64,000 nucleotides of DNA from Toxonevra muliebris (lineage: Eukaryota; Arthropoda; Insecta; Diptera; Pallopteridae). How positions within the stretch are numbered: the stretch's first letter is position 1; each line of letters opens with the position of its first letter. Position numbers and translations under genes: made by a program. The stretch covers positions 16,258,708 through 16,322,707 of the forward strand of contig OY829329.1 of NCBI GenBank assembly GCA_963691655.1. The letters are read 5' to 3'. Of this stretch, positions 45,528-57,975 are shown piece by piece. Below the pieces are notes generated by a model. That model was not told the origin of the DNA. It searched no databases and was given only the letters and a program-made list of their open reading frames with translations.

Positions 45528-47163
45528 AGAAGTGCGCCGAATAAAATTGTCCGTTACAATTTCTTCCCATACTGTGATATTGAAAGATTCAAATTCAAAA
45601 ATTTTTATCTTCTAAGCTCTGAATTAAATGTCAGAAAATATTATTATTAAAAATTTATTTGGCAAGCGAAATGGAAGTGGGAGAAAATATTAAAATTTTA
45701 CAAAAGCAACCTTAGTTGTCTTTTAAAACAATTGCCGAAGAGGTAGGGGCTAACTCTTTAAGAAAGAACTATGTATTGCTCGGAAGAAAGGTTCTGGTAA
45801 AAATAAAGGGGCACAGGATCGTGAGAAGGCGAAGAAAGTTCTGACCATTCTGAAGAAAAATCCAAGGAAAGGAAAGAAATTGGCGAGGATGGCTGATTAC
45901 TCAGAAACTTTCGGGTGCAGGGCTAAGAAGGAAGCTGGGCTGACGACGTACAAGGTACAAAAAGTTCCCGATAAAAATGCAGTCAAGAATGAAACTGCAA
46001 AACAACGAGCTAAAAAGCTGAAACAAGATTTTGTTAATAAATTCAAATACTGTATAATAGACGACGAAACTTACATTTTAGCTGACTTTTTCCAGCTTCC
46101 TGGGCTGGAATTTTATACAGCCTATTCTCGGGGAAATGTCGCGAATAAATTCAAAGCCAAAAAGATGACAAAATTCTCAAAGAAATTACTTATTTGGCAG
46201 TTGTGGCAAAAGGAGCAGCTTATTCATGATGTCAACGGCGAAATATGTGTGAAGGAATGCTTGCAAAAGAGGTTTTTTTTTTGGCCTGACCTCGCTTCAT
46301 GTCACTACGGCAAAGCGGTCTTAGTTCCAATGGGATGAAGTGATTTAGTGCCTACAGAAGCCAATCTACTAAACTGTCCAGAACCAAGGTCGATGGAAAG
46401 ATACTGGGCTTTAGTAAAAAGGGAGATAAAGTTAACAAAAAAAAGTGGCCAAAGACCTTCAAGACTTTAAAAGAAAGTGGTCCTCAGCAGCTGTGAGGGT
46501 GTCGGACACTAGCATAAAAACATTAATGGGCGGGGTTCCTGAAAAATTAAAACTTTTTTATTAAAAAAAATAATAATTTTTAGTTTCTTACTTTTTTTCA
46601 AATTTAAAAATAACACAGGCCGACAAAATTTGACGAACGCTCTTACCCAGAAACAAGACTATCGATATAATATCTTTTTTTTTGTGCTGAGATATGACAT
46701 TTTGAAATTGTATTTACTTGCAACGAGATCAATAGACTGCATAATGTGTATGAATTCTCAAACGTAAAAAAATCCGCGTGCATGGAAATTTCAAAATGCG
46801 ATATCTCAGATATTTGAGCAAACTCAACGTTATTTTGAAAAGGAAGACTAGTACTTTAAGATGCTATCAATAATTTTTGAAAGAAAATAGGATCGGCCGT
46901 GCTACATAACCTTAAAAATTAGCAAAAACGGTATTTTTGCACTTCTAGGTTAGGATATCTCGAAATCCTGACGTGATAGAGTAATTTTTCAGGCTTCATT
47001 CAGCGTGTCAATACCCTTTGAATAAGTATAGTCTGGTTTATGGGTAAATAATTGCCGGCCTTTGTAATCTACAAAATAAAATACTTTAGTTTATAAAAAT
47101 CGGACTACTGGTTCAAAAGATCTCATTATTTTTGAAGCGGACAATTTTATTTGGCGCAGTCCT
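45528..47163 (+). mobile_element. Tc1/mariner-superfamily element, 1636 bp
   Basis: Left end AGAAGTGCGCCGAATAAAAT and right end, read inward as AGGACTGCGCCAAATAAAAT, are inverted repeats that both continue with TGTCCG. TA flanks both sides (45526-45527 and 47164-47165). The gene inside is on the plus strand and about 600 bp of non-coding sequence follow it. The complete ends and TA copies indicate a whole, but dead, insertion. Confidence 0.8.
45760..46564 (+). pseudogene. Tc1/mariner transposase, broken
   Basis: Readable blocks are KKVLTILKKNPRKGKKLARM, then FKYCIIDDETYILADFFQLP, which has the first catalytic aspartate. Next are KECLQKRFFFWPDLASCHYG (second aspartate) and, after a frameshift near 46325, EANLLNCPEPRSMERYWALV, which supplies a candidate glutamate. 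The C-terminus reads DLQDFKRKWSSAAVRVSDTS to KLKLFY, with the stop at 46562-46564. The exact D-E spacing cannot be read across the frameshift. The start lies upstream of 45880, where the frame is already open in pieces, so the true start is uncertain. Confidence 0.75.
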
Positions 47164-47194
47164 TAACAATACTTTAAAAAAAAAAGTTGGAAGG

Positions 47195-47395
47195 TTCTCT
47201 TTTAGACACCGCGATTTTCATGCGATTCGTATCTGCGAATTTGCTGTTTGTGGGCGAGGGAAGGAAACTGAAAGGGTATCAGTCTCAATCGCACGTACTA
47301 GCGATTTTTTGACGTTTACCTTTTGCATCTCTGTTGCACTCATGTAAAACGAATGCCAGAAATCGCATGAAAATCGCAGTGTCTAAAAAGGGACA
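47195..47395. repeat. Inverted-repeat element, about 200 bp
   Basis: The left arm CTTTTAGACACCGCGATTTT continues CATGCGATT. The right arm, read inward, is CTTTTTAGACACTGCGATTT and continues TCATGCGATT. The arms enclose about 140 bp without coding capacity. It abuts the mariner-type element and looks like a small MITE; no target duplication is obvious. Confidence 0.55.
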
Positions 47396-47993
47396 AGGAA
47401 AACAATCTGAACGCAGTCGCTGTATTGTATTGTAATCTGTAAAAATTGAGCGGTCAGTCAATTCGCATTCCCTTCCCGTCAATCCCATTGCCGAGCACAC
47501 GAATGGATGGCATAAAATCGCTAATATCAACAGATCTTATACCATTGTTAATTTAATATTAGTAGAGTATATGTAGCTAATCAAGACACATCCCGAAAGG
47601 CAACTAAAGGAGAACTACTGCCAGAGCTGAAACGGTCGAAGCACACGAGGGTAGCTATTGAAAGCTTTCTTAAAGAAAAGGCAACAGCCATTCTTACATG
47701 GCAACACTTCATTGTAGAGGCCTTGCCGCTGAAGTCACAACAAGGCGGAAATTTGCCACGCGCTACAGGAGCAGACGTCCGTCTGACGATGTTTAAGGGA
47801 GTAGATAAAACTGGGAACCCTGATGTCATCTATAACTAATCGCTTGGTGTTGAATATGATTCAAAAACTTCAGTTGAGTTCGTGAAGTTCTTGCCCCCAA
47901 ACGCAACTCGAAAATATTCCATTTTTTATTCATCTGCCTGAGAGTAAGGCGCCACATATGTTGAATTGCTCCTGCCTAGTACCACACTACTAG
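47396..47993. other. Non-coding DNA
   Basis: Nothing recognised; short frames without family support. Confidence 0.45.
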
Positions 47994-48077
47994 ATATCGT
48001 CGCCTGAGAATTGATTTGGCGTATAGGTATATGAATTTGTACACACATACGCCAAATCAATTCTCAGGCGACGATAT
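47994..48077. repeat. Perfect 31-bp inverted repeat with a 22-nt loop
   Basis: The left arm 47994-48024 (starting ATATCGTCGCCTGAGAATTG) equals the exact reverse complement of the right arm 48047-48077 over all 31 bases. A perfect stem this long implies recent origin or selection. It has no coding role and could be a small fold-back element or a hairpin RNA. Confidence 0.9.
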
Positions 48078-50409
48078 AGTAAACTCATGAAAGAAAATTG
48101 ATTTTGTTTTTCTCAATTTTCTTTTTCTTTCCCCTCGAAGAATTTGAATTTTTTTTTTTTTTTTTTTGAATGAGCAGCAAGCACTTACCTTTCTCCTCTC
48201 CCCCTTCTTAGAGCTTGTGATTAAGATTGCAGAAGTGGGGAGGAAGAGGGGAGGGCGCAGTAAGACGAACGTGATCGCGCACGTTACTTTTTGATCTTTT
48301 GGTTGTTTGTATACAATTTGATGGGTTGTGTTGATGGATATACACAAAAAAAAAAAAAAGCCTTTGATCATAACCGCGAGAGCGTGCAATGAAAATTTTT
48401 GTATCAGTGTGTATGGATGTGGGTGTGTGTTGTTTTTGTTGTTGTACATGTATTTACTTTACAACTTTATTGGATGTTCAACTACTACTACTACTACCGA
48501 TGATGATATTGATGATGATGATGAGTATTTTGTTGTGAATATGCGGGGGCGGGCTAGGTAAGATGATTGTTTGTATGTATGTAACAAATGTGAATATCAC
48601 CACATCAATCCAGACAGTCAAAATGAAAATTTATTAGATTTGGATTTTTTATGTGTAGTTGTTTGTTTGGTTGTTGCTTGCTTGCCTGCTACTTATACTG
48701 ATTCATCTATCGATCTTGCTGGTGTTTTTTTCTTTTTGTTTTTTTTTTTTTTTTTTTTTTGATGGTGTTTGTGTTGTGCATTTTACGCTTTTTTACTACC
48801 TTGTGATGAGATAATGTTTGCGTGGAAATTATGAAAGATCACAGACATCAACAACATCATCATTATCATTCTGTATTCATCCATCGATTCACAATATTCA
48901 TTGATCGTCATTTGGGTGATTGATGTATAGAGATATTTGTCTGTATGTCTGTCTGTCTGTATGTATAAGTAACAATATTCAAATGCTTTTTCAATTGTTT
49001 CAATAGTTCTTCTGGTGGTTTTGTTGGTTTGGAGTTATATGTTGTTGGTTGATCTTCAGCGATATTTATGTGCATTTAATTAAACAAACCTTTGATAGCG
49101 GAATCGGAAAGACAGACATTTTGGCTACGTAATGATTTTATTACTGTTCAATTTTTCTCCTAGATCAAAGCGTTTTTTCACAATTTGATCATTTTTTTCA
49201 TTTCTTTTTTTTTTTAGCTTTTTAGTTTCTTCTGTTGTTATCTTGAATTCATGGAAAATTTCTCGGTTTTTTCATTAGAAATTAGAAGAAAACTTCCGAT
49301 TTGTTTAAATTTTCACAGCTTTTTGTGTGTGTTTTTAATTGTGAAAAGTTCTTGACGGAATTACGAGCATGTGAAGAACGCATAGATAAATATATTTCCA
49401 TATATTCCCCAGCAGCGTAAAAGTCTTCAAACAAATTAATTTCTTTTGAATGCATTTATCATAATTTATATGATTTTATTTGTTTTGTTGAATAATGCTG
49501 ATGATTTTCATAGCTTTTGTAAAATTCCTAGAATTAAGTGTTTTGATTATGAATTTTTCTAACATCAATAATCGGTTAATTTTTTTTTCAATTTTTCCAT
49601 TTACATATGGCATAAATTTTTCATTTTATTTCATACTCTTATAAATCTTTTATAATGTATGCGTATTAATAAATCATGCATTTGAGCTTAAACAGACATT
49701 TTGGAGCCAATTTCTAAATCGAATGAATGGGAAAAAACTAAAAAAAAAAAAAAAAACAGATGAAATATTTTCAATAATAAAACTATAAAAAATAATATGT
49801 ATGATTATGTCGAATGATGTGGCATTGAATGTCGAAATTTTCCAGCGAAATTTATTGTTTTATAATGAGTGAACTGAGCTAATTGAGGGAGAGGAGGGCT
49901 TACCTATTTTCTTTAGGTAAGCAACAACCTGGGGGGGAGGTGTTGATTTTTATAGCCCAGTTGCACATACCAATTGTCGTGAGATCTTTCAATAACTGAT
50001 CATTCAATCGAACACATTATCTTTTTTTTCCTTGACATTTAGGGTTGCCATTTTCATTTTACCCAATACAGGGGCAAATTTAATTTGCACAAAACAAACT
50101 TGGTTCCACCCGGACAGCGTTTCTCTTTTATGTTTTAAATTCTTCATTACATTTTTATATTTTAAAATTAATTTAAAATCAGAGGCCCGTTAAAAACGGG
50201 ACGTTGGCAATACATTTTTGTTTTTTTTTTTTTATAACAAGGAGGAAAGGATAAAAAGCAGTCAGTGCGAGACATTCTCACTCCTAAAGTCGCCTCTCGT
50301 CTGTGCGGATATTTCTTCCGGAACCACCGTTAGGTATTACGTCGAAAGGTTTTAGTAATTTTTTATTTATTTTTTTTTTTTGAGAAAGTAAAAATGTCAC
50401 ACACATCTT
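48078..50409. other. AT-rich non-coding DNA with microsatellites
   Basis: No gene seen. It has a T run at 48150-48166, ACT repeats (48481-48496), GAT repeats (48499-48524), T runs at 48739-48760, TGTC repeats (48943-48958) and a 9-bp stem GCTTACCTA/TAGGTAAGC near 49897-49921. ACTTGGTTCCACCCGGA occurs near 50098 and again near 50477. Confidence 0.5.
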
Positions 50410-51640
50410 CAAACTGTCATCACAACTTTTTATATGAAGGTTACACCCACTAAAACATCCTCCTCATTCTCATTAGACTTGGTTCCACCCGGAAACCGTT
50501 ATTACACATTACTTCAGGGGTGGTGGTCTCGTTTTGTGCTTACTGGACTCTCGTCGTTATATCTGCTTCCAGATCCCGCTGCCCTCTTTGGGCTCTCTCA
50601 TATTTTTCGAGGTCTTGTTTCTGAGATTTAAGCCCGTCTTTGGTGTATTTTAATTTAAGCCGCCAATTGTCTTCGTTATTGATCAGTTTCGTCACATTAT
50701 TTTCTACGGTTGGAGAGCTAATTTGTCTCTCTAGTTCCACTCGCTTCTGCCCATCGTTCGCATATTAAGAACGTATATTCGGCGTCGTCATTACCTCCAT
50801 CACCATAAAGACAATTGCATCGTTCGGTTTTCCCAATTGTATGTAAGTACTTTCGGAGGTTTGCAATACAATCAATGGCATTGTCCGACACTGTTCGGTA
50901 TGCGCTGGCTATCGTCAAAACACTATTCAAAATACATATCTGGCATGTTCTATTCCCCTCTGCCCAAATAGGTGCTGCATATAGCTTCACTGAGATAGTC
51001 ACCGTTCAAAGTAACCGGCGCCTTTCCACCCACATTTAGAATGATGCGAGTTAGCGCACCGTTCACCCTACCTGGCTTTTCAGCTGACAGCTTTTAGATG
51101 TTCCTTTAATGTGATCCTGGAATCGATTAGCAGTCTCAAGTATTTTAAATGCGGCTGCGAAGTGATTTGATGTTTACCAACCGTGACGATCAGCTCTTCT
51201 CTTGCTTGTCTGGTGTTCAAAAGCACGACTTCAGTTTTCTACTCTGTCAGCTCTAGTCTCACGCTATTTAGCCATTTTCCTACCATTGCGATGGCATCAT
51301 TGCATTTACCTTGAAATGAATCCAGATGTTTAGCCACTGCGATTATCGCAATGTTGTGGCGTAACCAATGATTGTCGTATCCTCAGGCATATACAATTTG
51401 AGAACGCCATTATGCATTGCGTTCCAAAGGCTTGGACTGAGCACGGAGCCCTGTAACCATGTATTGCTTCGCTCCGTCCTCTGTATCGTATACTAGTACA
51501 CTGATTTCGAAGTAGTTTGCAATCTATCAATGCGCTCAAAATCTGAGGCCTGGATCCCGTTATTAGTCATTCAAATTGACTTAGACAGCGTGCGAGTAGA
51601 GCTCGTTACGTTGCTGGAATGTGAGTTAAGGGGATTGTAT
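50410..51640 (-). mobile_element. R1-clade LINE fragment, copy B
   Basis: The minus strand reads NAMHNGVLKLYMPEDTTIIG and then GYA with a one-base deletion that destroys the DD of the YADD box (about 51350). KTEVVLLNTRQAREELIVTV, LTRIILNVGG, LYAAPIWAEGN and IASAYRTVSDNAIDCIA follow. The 3' UTR (about 50420-50540) shares GAGGAGGATGTTTTAGTGGG-like text with the UTR of the 6.5 kb R1 copy. It has stops and frameshifts. It belongs to the same family as the insertion at 6537-7695. Confidence 0.75.
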
Positions 51641-53700
51641 TCATAGATTTAAGAAAAATTATGCACGTATCCGATTTTCCACACTCACGTCTGTTTGTAA
51701 CTTTGAGTTAGAGTTGTCTCACAAACCATTTTGCAGCTCTACTGGAGCCAAACTTGGGCCATCTTCTTTTATGAATAAGACCCACGAAGCCGTTTATCCA
51801 ATGCATAATGTGTCCAGAGCTTAAGCCAACAAAAAGTTCCAGGTCCCATGGTGATATTCGTTCCCTGCAATACAACAGTGTCCTGCAGCCAATTTAGTTT
51901 TGCCTTACATTTGCTGACCTATTTCGAAAAGCTGACAAAGTTAGCAAGGGCTTTCAGCACAGCCTGTCTGCCCTGCAGATGTCTATGCACTTCTCACGCC
52001 ATCTTTTCTCTGTTATCTATCACGGCACAACCGCGATAGCAGAAGTGCAAACGCGCGGCCTCAGATGCTTACCTAACAGAACAAATTTTCCCAGGACATG
52101 GAAAAAAACAACGGCTAGAGAAAAAGCAACTCGGAGCATCCATCGTCATATCAGCCATACAGAGCGGCTGATTATGACGCTGGATACGTCGGGAAAACTT
52201 TTGGAGAGACCGCTAAAGCCTCCTCTCGCAGCAGCCGGAACTGTCAGAATACCACTGGAGGGCTATTCATGCGACAGTACGGTTTCAGACCCGGCAGGTG
52301 TATAATAAGACTCATAAAAGAAGTCGTGGCGAGCGTAGAAGCAGCCTAGCGCGGACATCGCAAATCCCGACGGGAATAAAGAAATGCGTTCAACAGTGCC
52401 AGATGTAGTGATATAATAGACGCCATGGAAAACCGCTTCAATATTCGAGAAAAATCATGCATAACTACCTCAGTGACTGCGAACTCATTTATGAGATCAC
52501 TGGTGGTACCAGAAGATAAAATATCACGTCAGGGACAGCAAAGGTATCCATCCTCAGCTCACACCTCTGGGCCATCGGCTACAACGAAATACTGTAGATC
52601 GAGAGGTCAAATGATAGATATCTGGTAGGCAACGCAGACGACATTGCGGCTTACATCCACGCCCATGATACCGAGGAAACGCAGCGAAAGCTAAATTAAG
52701 TGTTGCTGAGGAGACGCAAACGTGGCTTGACGCTCATGATCTCAAGTGAGCTGTAGAAAAACGGAGCTATTTCTACTCTATCCCAGTAGAAGTTGAATAG
52801 CGGGTATGTATCGAAACCGTCACATAAAACTCGATACAAAATTGTCCTACTGGGCCCAGATAGTACACGCGGCGACCAAAGCAGGTCAGATAATAGGTTT
52901 GCTTAGAAGACTAATGCATAACGTTAGATGCCGAGCACACAATAGAAGAAAGTTGCTGATGTCGATAACAAACTCAGTCCTACTGTATACATGCGAACTG
53001 TGGGTTGACGCACTGAGAGCTGAAAACCGAAAAAAGGCCTTTACTTCGGTACAACGCTTTGCAGCCCTTCGGGTAGCCTCTGCTTAACGCACAGTATCGA
53101 AAGTCGTAGTTCCTGTGATTAGCGGAACGGTGTCAATCGGTCTACTAGCTTAAGAGCGTAAAAGGATATGGGAGCTAAAAAAGCAGAACAATACCACACA
53201 GAGAGCAACGCAGGATGTCAAGCTGCAGACCTTGCGACAGTGGAAGGAACGGTGGAACTCCAGGACCCGGGGAGGGTGTACAGCGAAACTAATCTGACTG
53301 GTTAAACAGACGATTTAACAAAGTAAACTACTATCTCACACAATTCCTGTCAGTTCACCGATATTTCCGGAAATATCTGCACGCCTTGGAAAAAGCTGAG
53401 CAATCTTGACGGAGCATATACAGCGACAGACAAATGGATGATGTAGAGCACATGTTTTTTCAATGTATAAGCTGGCAATCCGAATGAAATGGTTTCGCCC
53501 ACTTACCACCAACAGCGTAATCGAGGCGACAATGCTAACGAAGAGACCTGTACACAGGTGAAACGATGATAGTGCACTAAACTAAAAGCGATCCCTGGGT
53601 GGAAATAAATCCAACGAGAAAGATGAGAATGTTTTAGAGGGTGCAGCCTCCACATACATACCAAAGCTGTAACGATAGTTTTGAACATGTGTAAGACGTT
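51641..53700 (+). mobile_element. R1-like LINE, second family, plus strand
   Basis: Blocks in order are DTSGKLLERPLKPPLAAA and QYGFRPGR (about 52280), followed by DIIDAMENRFNIREK. DRYLVGNADDIAAYIHAHDT at about 52610-52670 holds the polymerase box, with the Y of YADD changed to N. IYRNRHIKLDTKLSYWAQ, NRRKLLMSITNSVLLYT, ALRVASA and finally MDDVEHMFFQCISWQSE (C-terminal His/Cys motif, about 53435-53485) follow. Many stops and shifts occur. It lies head to head with the minus-strand R1 fragment, with 5' ends meeting near 51640. Confidence 0.75.
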
Positions 53701-56145
53701 TTTACCTTCTCACCCGCAAAAAAGAAATACCAAAAACCAAATTGCAAGGCATTTATCAATGACAGAAGCTGACATTATTTAGTGCGTTTACTTCGAAGGG
53801 TAAACGCGTTCAGGATAGAGAATTGAAGTAAAGAGGAGATCTCTTTCCGTTGCAAAACTAAATACTTAAGCTGGGCAATGCTTCTACTCAAACATATTCG
53901 ATCCGGTCACATATAAATCCATCAACCTGTCGATTTGTCACCTTTTACTCATTGAGTTGTCAATGTCAAAGTATGAAATTTTTTAATACTTTAACATAGA
54001 AATTGCAGTAATCACATGCTGAAAATTTTTACACTTTACATTTTTTTTTAATTTTTTGCTATTTATTCTTTGTGAAAAAAGATTTACCGACAAATTTACA
54101 ACATAACGAATATGTTTGTATGGCTATGTGAAATATATACAAGTACCTAACATTTCCAGTAACGACTACATGCTCATTTACATATTCTACATACTCAGTG
54201 AAACAGTTTCGGGAAATTTCAAAGGAAATTCAATGATCAAAGCTGTCATTACAGATCACATGGCGACCTTTGAAGTTCGACCGCCCGAACGTTGCTGCTG
54301 CTGTTGCTACTGCCGCATTTATGTCGGAGAGCTTTGTAAAAATTGATGCTACTGCTGTTTTTTATTTGATTTTCACTTTGTTCTATCACTCAGCGCCTCC
54401 GCACGTCAAAAGGATACACACATACAGACACACAGTAAACGATCATGATGTGAAATTTTATGTTGTTGTTGTTATTGTTATTTGTGGTATTTAGAATTTC
54501 ACATTGAGCGAGCAATCAAAAAAAGTAAAGAAGAACAAAAAAATCAAATAGTTGAAATAATTGTTAAAAGCATTTGATGGATTTGGACAGACAGACAGAC
54601 AAACGGACATACATATGTGATCGTTAGATTGATATGTTCATTTGATGCAATATACACATTCATTCACACATACATCAATACAAATAAAAAGCCTTCAATT
54701 TCCTGGAATTGAAATTTGTATGTTTTTATCCAAGATTTTTTTTTTTTGTGTGAAAATTTTCTTTTTATGTAACCAAAAAAACAAAAAGTAAAATGAAAAC
54801 CACAAAAACACTGAAATGTTTTTAAGTAAGCAAGCAAAAATTTTTTTTTTCAATATTTTCAAAAGAAATATTGAACATTGAAAGTATTAAAAGAACAAGA
54901 AAAACAAGGAGAAGAAGAAGAGGTGTTGATAGTTGGTACCACCCACTCGCATACTCATTCGCTTGCTTATGGGGTGTGTGGCTAAAAGCAAATCATTATG
55001 GAATATATTCAAATTTTCATGTTGTTTTTCTTTTCTTTAAATGTGAATGGTGATGCCAGATTATTATGTTTTAATATGGGAGATTAAAATTTTTCGGTTA
55101 ATTGTAAGAAGGAATTAATGTTTTCTTCAAGGCACTGAATTATTTAAAGTCTTAAATATTAAAACCATACAAAAAGCTGCAATAAGTAAGTAGAATGTTT
55201 CAAAGGTACGGAACGAAACGAAAAATTGCTCAATTTTCAATCGTTCCGATCACACTGTACGGAATGAAACACAGAGCTGCAATAGAATACTCCAGGTTTT
55301 TGGAACGAAGCGAAAACGGCACAGTTCTCTACCGTTTTGATTTGAGATTGATGGAGACAAGAAAAAGTAAAATTACTGATGTTAGGTCAGCAGAAATCTC
55401 ACCGCCATCAACTTGCCATTTTCTCCAAATCTAGAAGTCAACTCAATCCATTGCAAGTATTCCCCGAATTCCAGAATGTATATGGAGTGAATGCTCCATC
55501 CTTTGTGAATGTTTTAAAGTAATTTCAATGATTCCAAACTGTGCATTTTTCTGGCCGGGATAATAGCTAAAATTTAAGCTCAAAGATTGATCCAAAAAGA
55601 GATTAACTGTGTTGGAATGCCTTGGTTGCATCACAAATAATTATTAAAAAAATCATCTGGAATAACCGAAGAAATCTGCTCTATAGGTTCAACAAATTGT
55701 GAATGACGGGCAAAAGGAAGTGCGTCCTCGTTTTTTGCTAATATTGCCTAATAAATACTAAAAACGGAGGTTTAGGGCTTTTAATAAAAGGTGTAAAACC
55801 ACTCGTTGAAGCAAAACAATAAGTCAGAAAAAAAACTGATGTTGTCGATCTGGAGCTGTTATATCTGAGTAATTAAAAATCTAGGCGCAGTAACTGTCGC
55901 TTTTGCCGAAAAGAAAATTCGACACCGAAGTAAATTCTCATGCACTGTGTGGCACTCACTCGTAGGAAAATATATCTGAGGCACTGGTTGGTTAGGGTGG
56001 TGACCGAGTGCTAAAAACATTGACGACTCGGTCCAATTAGCATGTTACTACTATTTTGATACCACGAAACCCTGGTACATCGGATATTTAATTTCGGGTA
56101 AGGATTAGCCACAGGGGTTAGGTCCATTTTGTCTGATTTAGGAAT
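53701..56145. other. Non-coding DNA
   Basis: No gene recognised. It contains CTG-rich words (54290-54360), ACAG repeats near 54588-54602, and repeated GGAACGAAACGAAAA-like words near 55205 and 55300. Confidence 0.5.
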
Positions 56146-57956
56146 GTGATTAGTTTATTAAAGTCTACTGTGGAAAAATCTGTATATGCAGTATATCGAG
56201 CCACCCTGCACTCAGTTTCAACGCGAGCTGCTAAAGAGCGATACAGAGAGTTGAGGAGGGAGGAGAAACGTCTTTTCAGGCGCAAGAAACGAGAGGCAGA
56301 AAGACGTGAGTGCGACGATATCGAGATGCTTGGAGACAGGAATGAGGTTCGAAAATTCTTCGAAAAAATAAGACGCCTGATTAACGGTTTGAAGACCGGC
56401 GCCTCTTCCTGCAAGGCCGAAGACGGAAATCTGTTGACAGATATCCAGGGTACTATGGGGTTATGGAGGGACAACAATCCCACCTTTCGGGAAGCTGTTC
56501 CGGAAACCCCAATCACTGATGGCGTTGAAGTACCGCCGCCCGACTATGACGAGGTCTTAACAGCCATCGCTCGGCTGAAAAACAATAAGGCTGCGGGTGC
56601 AGATCGCCTGCCTGCTGAGTTGTTTAAGACTGTAGGCGAAGAGCTCACAAAACGCATGCACGAGCTTTTATGCAGAATATGGTCGGATGAAAGCGTTCCA
56701 AGTGATTGGAACCTCAGCGTACTCTGCCCAATCCACAGGAAAGGTGATTCCACGATCCGCGCCAACTACCGTGGGATAAGCCTTCTTAACATCGCATACA
56801 AGGTTCTATCGAGCGTACTATGTGAAAGACTGAAGCCCATCGTCAACAAACTGATTGGACCTTATTAGTGTGGCTTCAGGCCTGGTAAATCCACAATCGA
56901 CCAGATATTCACACTACGCCAAATCGACACACACCATCTATTCGTCGATTATAAAGCCGCTTTCGACAGCACGATTAGAGATCACCTATACGCCGCAATG
57001 TCTGGTTTTGGTATCCCTGCAAAGCTCATTCGTCTTTGCAAAATGACACTGACAGACACCACCAGCTCAGTGAAAATTGGGACTAACCTCTCCGCGCCAA
57101 AAGAGGTTTCAGACAAGGTGATTCTTTATCTTGCGACTTCTTTAACCTAATGCTGGAAAAAATAATTCGCACTGCGAACATCGACATAGTGTCGATGTTA
57201 CAAGAGTGTCATGCTACTAGCATATGCTGATGATATTGACATTATTGGCATCAACGCGCGAGCAGTCAGTGCAGCATTCTCCAACTTGGAGAGGGAGTCT
57301 TGTCGGGTGGGTCTAGTGGTGAACCAGGACAAAACGAAATACCTTGTGGCAATAAACAAAGAGTCACGGCGTTTTGGACAAAATGTCACTGTTGACAATT
57401 ACAAATTCGAAGTCGTTAAAGATTCCGTTTATCTTGGATCCTGCATCAACACCAACAATAATGTCAGCCTTGACATAAAGCGCAGAATAACTCTTTCCAA
57501 CAGGTGTTACCACGGGCTCAGTAGGCAATTGAGAAGCAGAGCCCTCTCTCGAAAATAACGCCCTTCAAGACCCTCATTCTTCCCGTCCTAATGTATGGCG
57601 TTGAGATGTGAACAATAACCACCAACGATGAGAAGCTGATACTTCGCAAGATCTATCGCCCAGTGTGTGTGAACGACGTGTATCGCATAAAATGGAACCA
57701 TGAGCTGTACGCCGACATTGACGTAGTCAAGCGCATAAAACTCCAGCGGCTTCACTGGCTGGGTCATGTTGAGCGAATGGATGAAAGTGCTCCGGCTAGA
57801 AGGGTATTTTATTCGAGCCACGGAGGTGGAACGCGCAGAAGAGGAAGACCTAATCTCCGTTGGAAAGACCAGGTACAGGGGGACCTGTCTGCACTTGGCC
57901 TTACTAGCGACTGGCGAGGCTTTATAGAGGCGACCAAGACCGATCATCGGTTGTAG
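56146..57956 (+). pseudogene. RTE reverse transcriptase ORF, one nonsense and several frame breaks
   Basis: The first frame (56146-56868) has a basic linker (AAKERYRELRREEKRLFRRK), then DYDEVLTAIARLKNNKAAGA, LPAELFKTVGEELTKRMHEL and NYRGISLLNIAYKVLSSVLC. It stops at TAG 56866-56868, where the related copy has CAG (GPYQCGFRPG), so the next codons CGFRPGKSTIDQIFTLRQI continue in frame. A deletion then joins RQI to DTHHLFVDYKAAFD. Later frames give GFRQGDSLSCDFFNLMLEKI, LLAYADDIDIIG (intact YADD, about 57217), KDSVYLGSCINTNNNVSLDI, and LHWLGHVERMDES and RGRPNLRWKDQVQGDL. The active-site box is intact but the ORF is not. Confidence 0.9.
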
Positions 57957-57975
57957 AGCCAACTAAGTAAGTAAT
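56146..57975 (+). mobile_element. RTE-clade LINE (family 1), 5'-truncated plus copy
   Basis: This is the best preserved RTE copy. It holds the linker, reverse transcriptase and C-terminal part and ends with TAAGTAAGTAA, the short repeat tail typical of RTE elements. The endonuclease is missing. Its nucleotide sequence is the reference used here for the interrupted minus copy (10.8-14.7 kb) and the satellite-bearing copy (38.8-41.4 kb). Confidence 0.9.
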
